Positions 38,987 through 53,900 of a DNA stretch of 64,000 bases are shown here, piece after piece. The stretch comes from Pteria penguin (lineage: Eukaryota > Mollusca > Bivalvia > Pterioida > Pteriidae). Within the stretch, counting starts at the first letter, position 1; each line of letters starts with the position of its first letter. The notes under the pieces are model-generated. The model searched no databases. It was not told the DNA's origin and saw only the letters and a program-made list of their open reading frames with translations. The translations under genes were made by a program, and so were the position numbers. Location of the stretch: assembly GCA_035048485.1 (NCBI GenBank), contig CM068580.1, positions 42,831,585 through 42,895,584 of the forward strand, given 5' to 3'.

Positions 38987-41900
38987 TACGTTATCTTTTC
39001 TTCGTCATTTCTCGCCGTTTTCTTTCAGTACCTGATGATTCCGTTCTACATCATTCTGTACATATTACAACGTGATCAATTCTTCTTCATTTCTCGCCAC
39101 TTTCCATCAGTCCCTGATGATTCCGTTCCACATCATTCTGTATTTATTACTACGTGATTAGTTCTTCGTCATTTCTTGCCTTTTTCCATCAGTCCCTGAT
39201 GATTCAGTTCCATATCATTCTGTATATATTACAACGTGATCAGTTCTTCGTCATTTCTCGCCACTTTCCATCAGTCCCTGATGATTCCGTTCTACATCAT
39301 TCTGTATTTATTACTACGTGATTAGTTCTTCGTCATTTCTTGCCTTTTTCCATCAGTCCCTGCTGCTTCAGTTCTACATTATTCTGTACATAATACTACG
39401 TGATTAGTTCTTCGTCATTTCTGGCCACTTTTCATAAGTCCCTGATGATTCATTTCTACATCATTCTGTATATATTACTGCGTGATCAGTTCTTCGTCAT
39501 TTCTGGCCACTTTTCATCAGTCCCTGATGATTCATTTCCACATCATTCTGTATATATTACTGCGTGATCAGTTCTTCGTCATTTCTTGCCTTTTTCCATC
39601 AGTCCCTGCTGATTCAGTTCTACATCATTCTGTACATAATACTACGTGATCAGTTCTTCGTCATTTCTCGCCACTTTTCTTCAGTCCCTGTTGATTCAGT
39701 TCTACATCATACACAGCCGTGGAGCCATCGTTTTATATCATATACTGCAGTTATACTTTATTAAAACTTTCAACGGTTTATTGGTAAGTGAAGATGCAAT
39801 GCTGAGGATGCAAATCCATGTACATAATTATATTTTTCGATTACAAAGCATTTATTTATAGCAGTAAAGTTGATGCATTTACATGTGAATAAAATAATAC
39901 AGTAGCCATTTCTTCCAAATAAGTAATAGCTATTTAGAATTTGCAGATTTTTCCGGATTATCGTTCATTTTACATTTTATTAATGTACGTTCATAAAATG
40001 TTCCCCTTTTTGGAAAGGGCTGGATGGGGTTGTGCTCTTAGAACTATCATGTGACAAAATAAAACGTTTTGGTCTGCGAAACACTTGATTCTTCATTAGT
40101 TTGTCCTCGATTTCTGTTTATCTGTCCTGTAAATTCATCTCAATACACATGCAGCACACACTAAAGTGTCTAAAGATAAATTCCTTTTCTGTGAATTAGA
40201 TCTTCTTCATGTTTCAAATTCGGTTATAGATATTTCATGTAAATGGTTTTAGGGTCCGTGTAACACGTAGTAATTTAAAATTATAAAATGGTTTGAAATT
40301 TTAGATTTTGATATTTTAAACCAAAACCCTAAAATATCAATATTTTTCATCGTTTTCAGTTTTAAAAATTTTAAAAACGATGTTACGAGTTTTTGGAACT
40401 TTGAACTTAAAAATCTAAAAATTTTAAAATCCCAAAAACCTAAAACGATATTTGATTTTTGGTATTTTGAACTTTTGACAGAAAATCTAAAATTCTGAAC
40501 TTTCAAAGCGATTTTTTATATTTGACATTTTGAGGTTTTTAGTCAAAAATCTAAAATTTTAAACACTGAAAACGTTTATAAATATTTGATACATATGTAG
40601 TTTAGGTGTTTAGTTAAAATATTCCAGATTTAAAATTTTGAACTATTTTGGAATCTGTAACGAAGATTCACCTGTATTAACAAGCAGACTTTTCTAGTTA
40701 ATTTTTGGTCATTTAGTCAGGAAAAGAATTTCTGACGTGTGCTACAAGAGGTCAGAGTCATCGATATTCGCTGTCAGTAATGACAACATCCCTTCTGTCA
40801 TCTAGATTTCACGAGGCATAATCATGGTATCACAGAATCGATAAGGCGTTTTGATAATTCTGATATTAGTTCAGATAAACATTATTCACACTATCATTTT
40901 GTTTATTTTTGTAGCGTTGATTTGCATCAGATATTCTGGATTCCCCTACCATTAAATAATTGCTGTCACGTTGTTATATGCTTTTGGGATTCGCCGTGTT
41001 TGCAAAGCATTGATGAGTATTGGATCATTTGAATAAGCATTACCCCTAAAATAACAATTTAAACGCTTTGTTTTGAGAGAGTTGTCGTTTTGTGATTCTA
41101 TTTCTCTCTATTCTGACATGGATGCTATTATAAAGATGGCTAATATAGCAATGAAATAGGGATTACAATAAATAGCATTAGTATCTTGATCAAACGTATC
41201 CGTGCGGTGAAAAGTCGTGACTGATGAACAGTAACGTGACACTGTGACAGATTGCTTGTCGAGAATGTTACGAAAACTCTGTCCTTCCACACGTATACTC
41301 ACCATTTCACTGGTCAATATCGATAGGCAAGAGATTTTAACATCCCGGATAGATCGTTCTGTTTTCATTTCCCGATCTTTGTCGGAATTAGTATATTCAC
41401 AAACAAAACACTAAAAGGGGCTTGAAATGATTTCCATGTAAATTGAAGTCATCATTCAAACGTGACACTGAGATAAAGGGTAAATGGTATATTGATTTGT
41501 ATAAAACATTTTTAGGTCAGATTTTCTGACAGTAGAGCTAATCTTGACAGAATGTCGAATGGAAATTTAACTTCAGTTCACGCTTGTGCTCAAATTCTAA
41601 AAAAAGACTATCTGTGCGTGATGAGCCAATTCTATCTTGGCTTTGTAACATAATTATTGAATTGATGAGGTGAAATCAGCTGAGCCCATTTGCTGACTGA
41701 CGATAATTTTGGTCCAGATTTTCCCTTTTCCTGCAGTTTCCATTTTATGACCATTCATTAGCACTCACTTTAATTATTAAAGCAGCAAGTTTGTTTTAAT
41801 TTTGCCAATTTATGTCATTGACTATCACAAACAATCAGACATTAAAATGAAATCGTAAAGATTGTGATCTAATCTTTTTCCATTATCCCCTGATTCGTGA

Positions 41901-44900
41901 TTGTAACCCTAAAATCAAGCAATTAAGTCTCGCTTTATCTGGGAATTACACATCCTCAAGCTTGAAGCGCCCCAGAATCATCTCATTGTGCTCACCCAAT
42001 CTCTACTATTATGTCGTACCATTGCATGCATCACGACAAAGTGTTTTCATTTCTCCAATCATCTTCAAAATTCTTGTCATAAAAAAGCTACAGTAAGAGT
42101 GATATGCGTCACTAAGCCTGGCATTGGGCCAAACGATGTTCATTGCTTTATATAGACAAGACCTTACTCTTTTCATGATTCTGTCCTATTGACTATTTCT
42201 TCAAAGTGTATTTTGTTAGATGGACATACTGTGGTACGAAAGGGTCTCACTAATTTATTGCAAAGCATATTAGAGAAAGTGCTAACAAGTCATGTGCTAA
42301 TAAGTTATTTAAATCATCTTGTACATCCGGACCGTAGTGGCAAAAGAGGATACACTGGTCACTCACCTCTGTCCATCCAGGTCTTATGGTCAATGAACTC
42401 ATCCTTGACTCTTGAATTGTCTTTGAATATAGACTTAGCCATATATACAAGAAAAACGGTTTGAAATACCTCGTGTGAAATCTGAGGGGATGGAAAGAGG
42501 GAATGACCCCCACCCCTACCTCCAGTTCTCTCATTTCTTCCCCCACATTACAACAGTTATATCTGAATCATCTTTTCTTTTGCCAAGTATTCTTTCCCCT
42601 ACCACCTCCTCCCTCTCACCTAGTCTACCCTCAAATATAATATAACCAAACTATAAATTTGATTAACTAAAGTTTATAATTGAACTTGATAGTAAATAGT
42701 TCATTATCTGTGATTTCATAACTCGTGAACAGGCTGTTCAGCAGCCATAGACATACTGACCACAATATATGCCATACAATGATGCTTTTGTTTTGATATA
42801 CCAATAGTAAGCATAATACATATAATGCTCCCTATAATTAGTATCTATAACATTATTGATATCCTGACGAAGTATTGTTCCTACTTAATCATGCTTTATG
42901 AAATTCTTAAGCCTAACCCTGTATGGAACCATGGCTTAAAGTATTGATCTGAGCATTCAGTCATTAATGCTTCTTGTGTCCTTTTTACTGCAATTTTCTT
43001 TTGTTGATCATTTCCAAGGAAAATAAAATGTAATATCAATACAAAACATCTGAAACCTACATATTTTAATTTTTGTGAAGAGAATTTAAACATACCACAT
43101 TTTCTGGACCTTGTCTTTTATGATAAATGTCTTGATTTTTGCATACTTTAATTTGAGAAGAAAATTTGCTGCAAGAATTTTAGTGTAGTCTGATATGAAG
43201 AAAAAAGAATAAGAATTTTATTTTGGAAAGTACAGATAGGATATGTTTATGGCCTTTAAAATCTCTAAAGTTAGAGTCATATTTGGTAATGAATAGTACA
43301 TCAAATTTTATGATAGATAGGAAAATGATAATTCTAATAAGGCATCCAAGTAAAATTGACTTAGGAATATGATGTAAGACATACAGCATATGATAATATG
43401 ATTATTATGATAAGTATGGAGATTCCTATGAGTGATTATATGTGAAGACGTCAAAATAAGCAGTAGATGTTTTGAGCTTTCGTGTTTTCACAGATATATC
43501 CCTGTGTTGATGCAGCAGGCAAAGATCTATTGGGATATGGAAAATTATCCACATCTAGAGAAAATATTCCGTAAATCTGTGGAGTTCTGCAATGAGCATG
43601 ATGTATGGAAACTGAATGTTGCTCATGTACTCTTTATGCAAGAGAATAAATATAAGGAGGCCACAGGTTTCTATGAACCCATAGTCAAGAAGAACTATGA
43701 TAATGTAAGTATGAAAGTGATCAATGTAGAACCTTCTTACCCCATATAATAATATATAAATTGGTGAAAGTTTACGATTATCTTACCTTTCTATTTTTTC
43801 TTTTTGTAATGTATATATCTACTTATTGCATGTCCTTCCCCATGAAATATTTTCTGAGAAGCAGAATCCTTTCTCCTCTTTTCTTCTTTATAAGTAAGAT
43901 TTGAAGAAGTAATAAATTTCATCTGTAACAATATATGTTTTCAGAAACGAGTGTAGTTTTAAATATGTTATGATCTTAATGTAACTTTGTGATTGCAGAT
44001 ACTGAATGTCAGTGCTATCGTATTAGCCAATCTTTGTGTCGGCTACATTATGACTAGTATGAATGAAGAGGTTAGTTATTTTCTTATTCCTAATCTTTCT
44101 GTGTGTTATGTTGGTATATCTACTAACTTAGGATACTTTTGCCTCTAATGATGGACTTCACCGCCATTTACTGTGGTCCTAATGTTAAGGCAGGAAATAA
44201 AACATATTTCCACAAAAATGATGTAAAGAACAATGAAACGTTCTTATGACGTCATAAGGTTGTTAATGTTCAACATCGCTTCTAACTCATAGTACACAAG
44301 GGCCGTCTAATCGATGATAACGGATGGTGAAGCTCATTATGTGCATACATTTAGCAATAAATAATCGTGTGACTGTTAAAATACATACTACTAACTGAAA
44401 TGAGACAGTGTTGTGTAATAGAGCATTATGTATTTAAGTGCAGGTTTAAAACATATAAATTCTAAGAAAAACTGAAATTCTATATTTATGTATTGACAGT
44501 AAATATAATCTCCCAGTTGTTAAATGACACATAATTTGATAAAACGTTACAAAACAAAAGGATTGTGAAAATCTAAATGCTTTTTATTGTAATATTAATA
44601 CAAAACCAGATCACATGTTTAAGTTCATCTCTGTAAAGCGATAGAAATTAACATCAGATTGTGGAACATGTGCAATGAATCCAGCATTGAAAGATCACAT
44701 TACGATCATTTCCCGTGGATATCATGTTAAACATTTATATAAGTTTGTCCTTATCGCTCAGGGGCTTGTATACATTGTTTCAGTTATATGCGAAATTGTA
44801 ATATGGTTTAGTTTATAGTTGCTCTGCTTGAATGCTTTAGTGTTTATTGCCACCCATTACTTCAGATTGTGTGCAATGAGTAAAATGGCCTGTGAATTAA

Positions 44901-47900
44901 TCGTAGACCATAAAACTTGGTCCTTTGGGGAATCCATCCATTTAGGAAAATTCACTGAAGTAAAAAAATGATGTTCCTATGCCAGCAATAATGTGCGGGA
45001 GTCTGATTAAATCAATTGGATGTTTGTTCCTTACTCCACTGGCTCCCTTCTCCAAATAACATTGGTATTCTGAACCCACTCTGCATAGTCTAATATCTGT
45101 TCAGTGAATTGTATAATGGTCAATTTCAGTAACATTCCTTTTGTTGTTAGGAAAATTAACTGTGTTGTTATTCAGACCTAGCCTTTGTTGAGCTGAATGT
45201 TTTCTAGAGCTTATTTCATGGTTTCTAGCAATTTTGAAGCTTGATTTATATTTGAAATAAACTAATTTCAGCCTTACAGAGAATACTTAATAAACATTTA
45301 AGATATCTGAATTTGTATTTTTTTTCAAAGGGATAATACGCATTCTAATCTAAAAATAGATAATTTAATTAACACTTCAAAGTGAATATATAACAACAAA
45401 TCATATGATGAGTATGCTTTAGTATTGAAGTGATATTTGTTCACTCTATCCTGTATTTGGCTGAGGTGTATAATATTGATTCAACCCGTATTAGTAAACC
45501 AACTGTGTTTTAAACTAGTTCTAAATGTAACAATAAACCTTTATTTTATTTTGCAAATTGATGAGAGCATTTATTTAAATTTTTCAACTTTGACTCACCA
45601 TTCAATGAAACATTTCATTTCTTGTTTTTGAATTTCAATTATTCTGTAAAAAGCTGGGAAGATTTTTCTGTTCGATGATGTGTGTGATGTTCATTAGCTA
45701 GAAAAATTGATCCAACCCTTTTTCATATCCCTGTCTTCGTTTTGCTTCATAATGACATAGCTTATCTTGCCTGTTTCACTGTCTGCTTTTTTATACCACC
45801 CACCCCCGCAAACGAAGTTTGGGGGGTATATAGGAATCACCTTGTCCATCTGTCTGTCTGTCTGTCTGTCTGTCCAGAAAACTTTAACCTTGACCATAAC
45901 TTTTGAACCAAAAGAGACTGGGTATTCATACTACACATGTATATTCCTTGTGGCAAGACCTTTCTTTTGGTACCAAAATTTTTAACCGTGTGACCTTGGC
46001 CTTGACATTTGACCTACTTTTTAAAAACTTTAACCTTAGCCATAACTTTTGAACCAGAAGAGACTGGGTATTCATACTACACATGTATATTCCTTGTGGC
46101 AAGACCTTTCTTTTGGTACCAAAATTATGGCCTTGTGACCTTGGCCTTGACATTTGTCATACTCTTTTAAAACCTTAACCTTAGCCATAACTTTTGAACC
46201 AAAAGAGACTGGGTATTCATACTACAAATGTATATTCCTTGTGTCAAGACCTTTCTTTTGGTACCAGAATTTTTGACCTTGTGACCTTGGCCTTGACATT
46301 TGACCTACTTTTTAAAAACTTTAACCTTAGCCATAACTTTTGAACCAAAAGAGACTGGGTATTCATACTAAACATTTGTATTCCTTGTGGCAAGACCTTT
46401 CTTTTGGTACCAAAATTTTTGACCTTGTGACCTTGGCCTTGACATTTATCTTACTTTTTAAAAACTTAAACCTTAGCCATAACTTTTGAACCACAAGAGA
46501 CTGGGTATTCATACTACACATGTATATTCCTTGTGGCAAGACCTTTCTTTTTGTACCAAAATTTTTGATCTTGTGACCTTGGCTTTGACATTTGACTTAC
46601 TTTTTAAAAACTTAAACCTTAGCCATAGCTTTTGAAAGAAAAGAGATGGGACCTTCATGCTACACATTTGTATTCCTTGTGGCAAGACCTTTCCGTCGAT
46701 ACCAACATTTTTGACCTTGTGACCTTGGTCTCGATGTTTGACCTCCTTTTTAAAAATTTTAACCTTAGCCATAACTTTTGAAAGAAAAGAGATAGGACTT
46801 TCATACTACATATGTGTATTCCTTGTGGCAAGACCTTTCTTTTGGTACCAAAATCTTTGATCTTGTGACCTTAGCCTTTGCATTTTATCTACTTTTTAAA
46901 AACTTTAACCTTAGCTATAATTTTTGAACCAAACGAGACTGGGTATTCATACTACACATGTATGTTCCTTGTGGCAAGATCTTTCTTTTGGTACCAAAAT
47001 TTTTTACCTTGTGACCTTGACATTTCACATTTGGCCTTTTCACATTTGACCTACTTTTTAAAAACTTTAACCTTAGCTATAACTTTTGAACCAAAAGAGA
47101 TTTTATCTTTGCAAGATTGCTGCCCCTGATATATTTGTGAATTGAAACTTTACCATGTATCTGATGTTTCTGGTTTGAATTGTAAATAGTAGATCTTTTA
47201 TATTGCACATGAGATTCCTCATGAACAGATCTTCATTTGAAACCATTACTTATGTCCTTGTTCTATGCCCTATTTTGAATTTTGGTGCTGTGGGGGGTAT
47301 TTGTCCCGTTAGGACAGTTCTAGTTGTGTCCAGACCTCGTTGTGAAATCTTGAATCAAGAATAATCAAACCTAGTGAGTTGATGAGATTGTTCTGCTCAC
47401 TTTGATACCAGTGAATGTTACATGCTCGAAGCTGTGCCTTTTTGGCTGATCTGAGGTGGGGTGTTAAGTGGGGTCACAGCAATGCATCCATTTTTTGACT
47501 GTCTGCCCATTGTCTATCCGTCTGTCATCTTCCTCAATTAAATTTCTCTTTCAGAACCACAGGAAGGATTTTGATGAAACTTTATAGTTGTGAAGTACTC
47601 AATGTCCCAAGAGTTATTTTTCCCCAGATCAATAAATTGGTGGATTCAATAGCAAGCAACATGAGATCCAACAGGATATCTTCCTTTGACATATTTTTTA
47701 CTTAGACCAGCTGAATAGATTAAACAAACTGAATGCATCAGAGTGATCTAGAGGGGCCTCTTAAGAAGTGTTGTTGTTATTGGCTACATCTTAAAATAGA
47801 AATTTTTTCAATATTGAAAAAAGACAGGAGGGGAATTTGTATTCAGAGTGCTCAATTGGTAACTATAGATCTATTAGGCCTCATGCTATGTATTTTTTGT

Positions 47901-50900
47901 ATTATGAAGAAGTTCTTTAATAAAATTGTCTTGATAATTTCAAAGAGTTACACTTACAAAATGTCATGCTCACTTGTATTTTTGTACAGAAATGCTTCTT
48001 GTGCAGTATCTGATACATGTATAGTGTACCATGAAAGTGGATTATATTCACTCTATGTTTCATATCCTCAACATCCTTGACGTAGATGACAATCAGAATA
48101 TACATATTCTAAACAAAAACATTCGACTAAAAGCACACCTTTATTTCCTACACTGTGCCCTCAGCCTTAAATTAGATCCAACAATTATATATTTGACATT
48201 TAGTCAGGGTTTTACAATAAAAGCATCCTAGTGTCGCAAAGTTGGAATACATTTAATTGAAGCTCCTTTGTCAGTGTTCAATTCCTTTAAATGTTTGTTA
48301 ATTGTTCAAACAAACATTGAGCTGGCATTTAGATGTGATGATACATAGGGTGATTGCTGGTTAATGTGATTGTTACTCATGGCATATTGATATTTGTTAT
48401 ACTTAATTACAATCATACATCAATGTCCAGAGAATGCTATAATGCTTTATTAAGCTTTGGGATTGATGAGATTAAAGTCATGTCTTTTGTTAAGGATCAA
48501 CAAGAGGAATTAACCCTGGCCAGTTGGCTGTCTTTTTATCGATTTATTTTTTATGGGTCCTCCGTCAGATGGGCGTACTATAGTGATTGGGTTGTCTGGT
48601 TGCCTGTCCGAGTTTTGCGTCCTGGCTATGTCTATGGTACATTTATGTGTCAGTTGATCTTGCTGAAATCACCCACAAATAAGTAACCGTGACTCAAGGA
48701 TGCATTGACCTTGGCTCATGTCAGGTAGGTTCTTCATTGTGATCTGGTTGTCTGTCCATCTGTTTGTCCAAATAAGTTATTAGCGTAAACTATATCTCTG
48801 TTATTCATACTTAGATCAGGATCAAACTACACAAAAATACCCACCTTCATCCAGTGTCATATTTGCAATCTCGTAGTCATACTAATATTGGTAATTTAGC
48901 TTGAAATTTTGTGAAGGCTACATCTCTGCCATTATTTTTCTTACATAGTTTATGTGAAAATCTATTGCTTATCAAGTGATTTGTTTGAGGTGAAGAATGG
49001 CTGAAGGATAAAAAGAAAAAAGCAGGACCGTTCTGATGGTTCTCATCACAATGATATGTAGTTTCTATTTAAATGTCTGTATTATATTTCTATTTATATG
49101 TCTGTCATGATATCCTGAAAAGCAAAATTGTGCATGGGTTCACAAAAATTGGGCTATAATCTTATACATGTAGATATATTCTGATAGTTTGTATGTATTT
49201 ATTAGGCTGAAGAACTAATGAGAAAGATTGAAAAGGAAGAAGAGCAATTATCATATGATGATCCTGACAAAAAGATTTTCCACCTCTGTATTGTCAACCT
49301 TGTCATAGGGTAAGAGTATATAAACTGTCAGCTTTGTCATAGGGTAAGAGTATACAAATTGTCAACCTTGTCATAGGGTAAGAGTATACAAATGGTATGG
49401 CCATTTATTGAGTTTTCTAATGCCAACAATGCTATAGATTAAGATATAGGTAAAATAGATTCAGAGGGTAAGAACGCTGCTCTCTTACTTGCATAAAGCA
49501 AAGGATGTTTCCCTCTTACATTATTGCAAGCCTTGTTACATAGCTTAACTTGCCTTAGAGGTAGATAATTCTCTCTCTCTTTCTCCCTCTCATGTCAACC
49601 TCATCATATGGTTAGGTATAATTTGCTGTTTTATTTATGGTCCTTCTTGTCATAGAATTATACATTTGTTCTCTGTGTTTTCAACATAATGATAAGAGTA
49701 TTTTGTTTAGTGCACTAAGAATATTATATTTATTGTATGTTTCTTGTGATATATCATAGATTGTACTATGATAGAAGTGACATTTTTCGTACTTAACTCA
49801 GCCACTGCATACATGGAAGTATTCTTACATTTAATTAAAATGTAATGAGAGTTGGAGTACAGGAACTAGGTCTGTTTCTCTTTGTACCAGTGTGCTGGAC
49901 CAGCGTCTGTTTCCCTTTGTGACAGTGTGCAGGACCGATGTTGTTTCTCTTTGTACCAGTGTGCTGGACCAACGTCTGTTTCCCTTTGTGCCAGTGTGCA
50001 GGACCGAGGTTATTTCTTTTTGTGACAGTGTGCAGGACCATGGTTGTTTCTCTTTGTACCAGTGTGCTGGATCAACGTCTGTTTCCCTTTGTCACAGTGT
50101 GCAGGACCGAGGTTGTTTCCCTTTGTGACAGTGTGCAGGACCGAGGTTGTTTCTCTTTGTACCAGTGTGCTAGACCAATGTCCGTTTCCCTGTGTGACAG
50201 TGTGCAGGACCGAGGTTGTTTCTCTTTGTGCCAGTGTGCTGGACCAAGGTTTGTTTCCCTTTGTGACAGTGTGCAGGACCTAGGTTGCATCTCTTTGTGC
50301 CAGTGTGCTGGACCAAGGTCTGTTCCCCCTTGTGCCATTGTGCTGAACCAGGGTCTGTTTCCTTTTGTGCCAGTGTGCTGGACCAAGGTCTCTTTCCCTT
50401 TGTGACAGCTCAAATGACAGTGCTTGGCTAGGACTAAGGGGTCCAAAGTTGAAATCCCTTGGGATCTTCTTCAGTGTCTCTCTTTTGGAGGATACCGTAA
50501 AAACCGAGGTACCTTTTTATAGTAAAAAGATTTCTCTCTGCTCAGGATAGGTCTGTTGCAAAGGTCAAAATTTGTGTGCAATACTTCAGGCAGATGTCAT
50601 CTTTGAACTTAGAAGTGCAGTAATTTTGGAATCAAGTAGCAAATATGATCTGATTTTAGCAAAACGTTCTACAGTAAAATAATTATCACAATAGTCTTGT
50701 GGAAGTAGTAATGTACTATATATATGCAAAGTATATAGATTTAGACATATATACCCTATTCCTCTTTATTTTAGGACTCTATACTGCGCCAAAGGAAACT
50801 ATGAGTTTGGAATCTCACGGGTTATCAAGTCACTTGAGCCTTACAACAAGAAACTGGGTACAGATACATGGTACTATGCCAAACGCTGTTTTCTCTCTCT

Positions 50901-53900
50901 TATTGAAAATATGGCCAAGCATATGATCATGATGAAAGACCAAGTGGTTCAAGAATGCATACAGTTCTTGGAATGCTGTGAAAGTAAGTGCTATTCATAT
51001 CTACTTTGAACTAGACGTGTTGTAGGTTTTGGGGATCGACAGTCATGCAGCAGCACACAGAGTGTAATTAATTAACATTCTTCTTCAGCACAATTATCCA
51101 CTTAAGTTGATTTTTCTTGATTTGATTGAAAAAGTAAACAAACTTGAACATGCACAGATTGTATGTATTTGCATTACTTCTTGAATTCAGCCCTTAATTG
51201 TATCTAAAGCCTTGGGCAGACATCATGCATGTTGTATAGTGTGTACATCTTGGGATGATCTGGGTAAAGCAAAATTTCATTACTGCAGACTTAAGAAGCA
51301 TTTCCCTTGGTAATTGTTGGATGCTGGCTTGCCATGTGCTTCTGACAGTGTGTCCATTCAACTGAGAATTAGTGGTTATAAGATGCATGTATTGTAATCT
51401 TTTACTGCTATAATTATAAGAATAACCCCAGGGGAGATATGATTCTCTGTTTTGGAATTTATGAGTGTGTAATATTTCTGACTTGTAAATGGATCAGTTC
51501 TACATTTTGGATAATTCAGCAATTTGGCAATAAGGCGTGTGATACCTGCTCATCTGGCTTCCTTCTTTGACCCATTTTATACCTAAGATATTTGATGGAT
51601 TTTGATAAAACTTTGACTCATTGATACCCTATTTATATACATTGTACATGTAGATAAATTTTTTAAGTGACATAAAGGTTTGACACTGGGGAACTAGGGA
51701 CTGATGTTACATTCATAGTAGATTTTGTTATAGACTTTGACTAAATATTGGAAAATTCCAAGAATGATACCAAGTTTAATCCATACTAAAAGCTGGATAA
51801 CCTGCTAAATTGTCAGATTGATAAAAAATTTGTAGGACATAGCTCTGTACGCTTACAGGTATTAATTGACAGAAGAGAAGTGTTATTGCAGGGTTTTACG
51901 AAAATATAGAGTAGCTTTTGTTTGTTTTTTAAGTTTAATTTGATGAAAAATAATGAACTCTTGATCTTGGATTATTTCATTTTCTGTGAGAGACGTAAAC
52001 ACTTCCAAAACAAAAACTGAATGTATGAAAGACAACCCAGGAAATTCATTGTGTGATAAGTCAACATCTACTGTAGTCCTTTTTGTATGGTAGGAGACTG
52101 AGAACTGTAGGAAAAGTAAAATAAAATGAGACAAGCATGAAAACCATACAACATACTGTGTATATAATAGATCACAAAAATGTTTGATGAAATGGCATGG
52201 CATTAAACTAGGTCCATCACTGCAATCATGGTTTTGACTTAGAATGGTCATGGCAATCATGGTTTTTGACTATGAATGGTCATGGCAATCATGGTTTTGA
52301 TTTAGAATGGTCATGGGAATCATGGTTTTGACTTTGAACAGTTATGACTATCATGGTTTTGACTTTAAACAGTTTTGGCATACATGGTTTTGACTTTGAA
52401 CAGTTATGGTTATCATGGGTTCAACTCGAATTATCATGGCAATCATGGTTGTGACTTAGACCAGTTATGGTTGTCATGGTTTTGATTTTGAACAGTCATG
52501 GTTATCTTGGTTTTGATTTAGGATGATCTTGGCAGTCATAGTTTTGAATTATGAAGACCTATTGATATGATGAAACAGTCATGTGAATGAAGATCTTAAG
52601 TAAGCTAAATCAACTAATTTAATAACGTAATCTATGAAGAATATGAAAATGTGAAAAAAATGATCTCCCTAGTTGATTTTAGCCTCAGTCTGTTCATTGC
52701 AGAGTTCAGTGATCATTGAAGTTATCAAATGTGTATTGCCCAATGTCTTTTTGTTTACTTGGACAATAAAATTTGAGATGTTCTTGAGCGATTTTATACG
52801 ATTAATATGTAAAAATTTTGTGATTGCTTATTGCTTGTTTTATTGCAGTGAAAGGAACAGCCATGATATTTTTCTATGTTAATTTACCAATATTCTGCTT
52901 TGTATCTCGCCCTGTACATTTATTTAACACATCAGTATTATTAAAGCCACCCAGATAAGGTCAGGATCAAAGAGACCTGCATTCTTTTTGCACCGTGAAC
53001 GCTGCAACATCTTGTCTGACATTAGTAAAGAAGTTTCAATGTCATTTAACAGTAATGCATGCCAGTAAGATATGCCTTAATGAGATGATGTTACAATAAG
53101 GACTCTCATCTGACCTTTTTATCATATTGGACTGTATTCACATTTCCCAAATGTGTTTTCTAAAGTGCACTATAACGAATGCAGTAATTCCATACTTAAT
53201 CTTATTTAATGCTTTGATCAAGCTTATTGCTTTGCTTTGACAGGCTATTTCCTTATTTCAACAAGATTGCATCACACGTCTATAAGATGGAATAGACTGG
53301 ATGTGGGAGGAATTGCTACACATTACTCTGTTTTCCCTGCAAACCTAATGATCTTGATAAAAATTGTAGGGCAGATTATTCTCGTCTTTTGACATTAACG
53401 AGTGGCCATAGCGATTGCCTTAGTGTATAGAAGTTAGGGAAATGAGTTAGAGAGACAATTATTTACTTATCTCGCCACCTACATGTAATGATACGACAGT
53501 TACGGCTGTGAATGATTGCTGTGAAATAGTCTCATTTGAATATTTACTTTTTATAATGGCTTTCAAACTATTAATGCATATTGCTTCTATGTAAATTAGT
53601 GCACAAGTTGTCAACTCAGCAGGGAATATTTCCTCTTTATTGACTTGCTTTTAGCTATCACAATCTTTATCATTTGGTGAATTTAATTTGCTTTGACGAG
53701 TTATAGATCAATTTGTTACCCAAGGTTACAGAGTTACTACAGGGGTTTTGTGTGCAGTGTATTGCTTGAATTGTAAAACAGATAAATAGGTGATAATTCA
53801 TGTTGTAGTTACTAATTGAAAATTATGAATGTTGTTGATGTAATCAGAATAGGAGATATTCAGGAAGGGCAATGTTTCACCTCAGAGGTCGTCTGTGACA

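Larger units (their letters stand above)
32875..43493 (+). other. Largest IFT70 intron (10.6 kb) as a repeat trap
   Basis: Between exons J and K. Besides the repeats listed separately, 34425-35700, 40600-43490 and 37910-38650 hold AT-rich DNA in which no exon or RNA gene was recognised. A TGACGTCA palindrome occurs near 35370. No nested gene is supported on either strand. Confidence 0.6.

Noticed and set aside
38656..39715. Direct-repeat arrays as CRISPR
   Set aside because: Units are contiguous and diverged, with no unique spacers, and the genome is animal.
42189..42546. Overlapping 91- and 98-codon frames on opposite strands
   Set aside because: Neither shows a domain or splice signals; they lie in a repeat-bearing intron.
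49835..50446. Several cysteine-rich repeat proteins on both strands
   Set aside because: All frames follow the 34-bp minisatellite; there is no start context or conserved domain.
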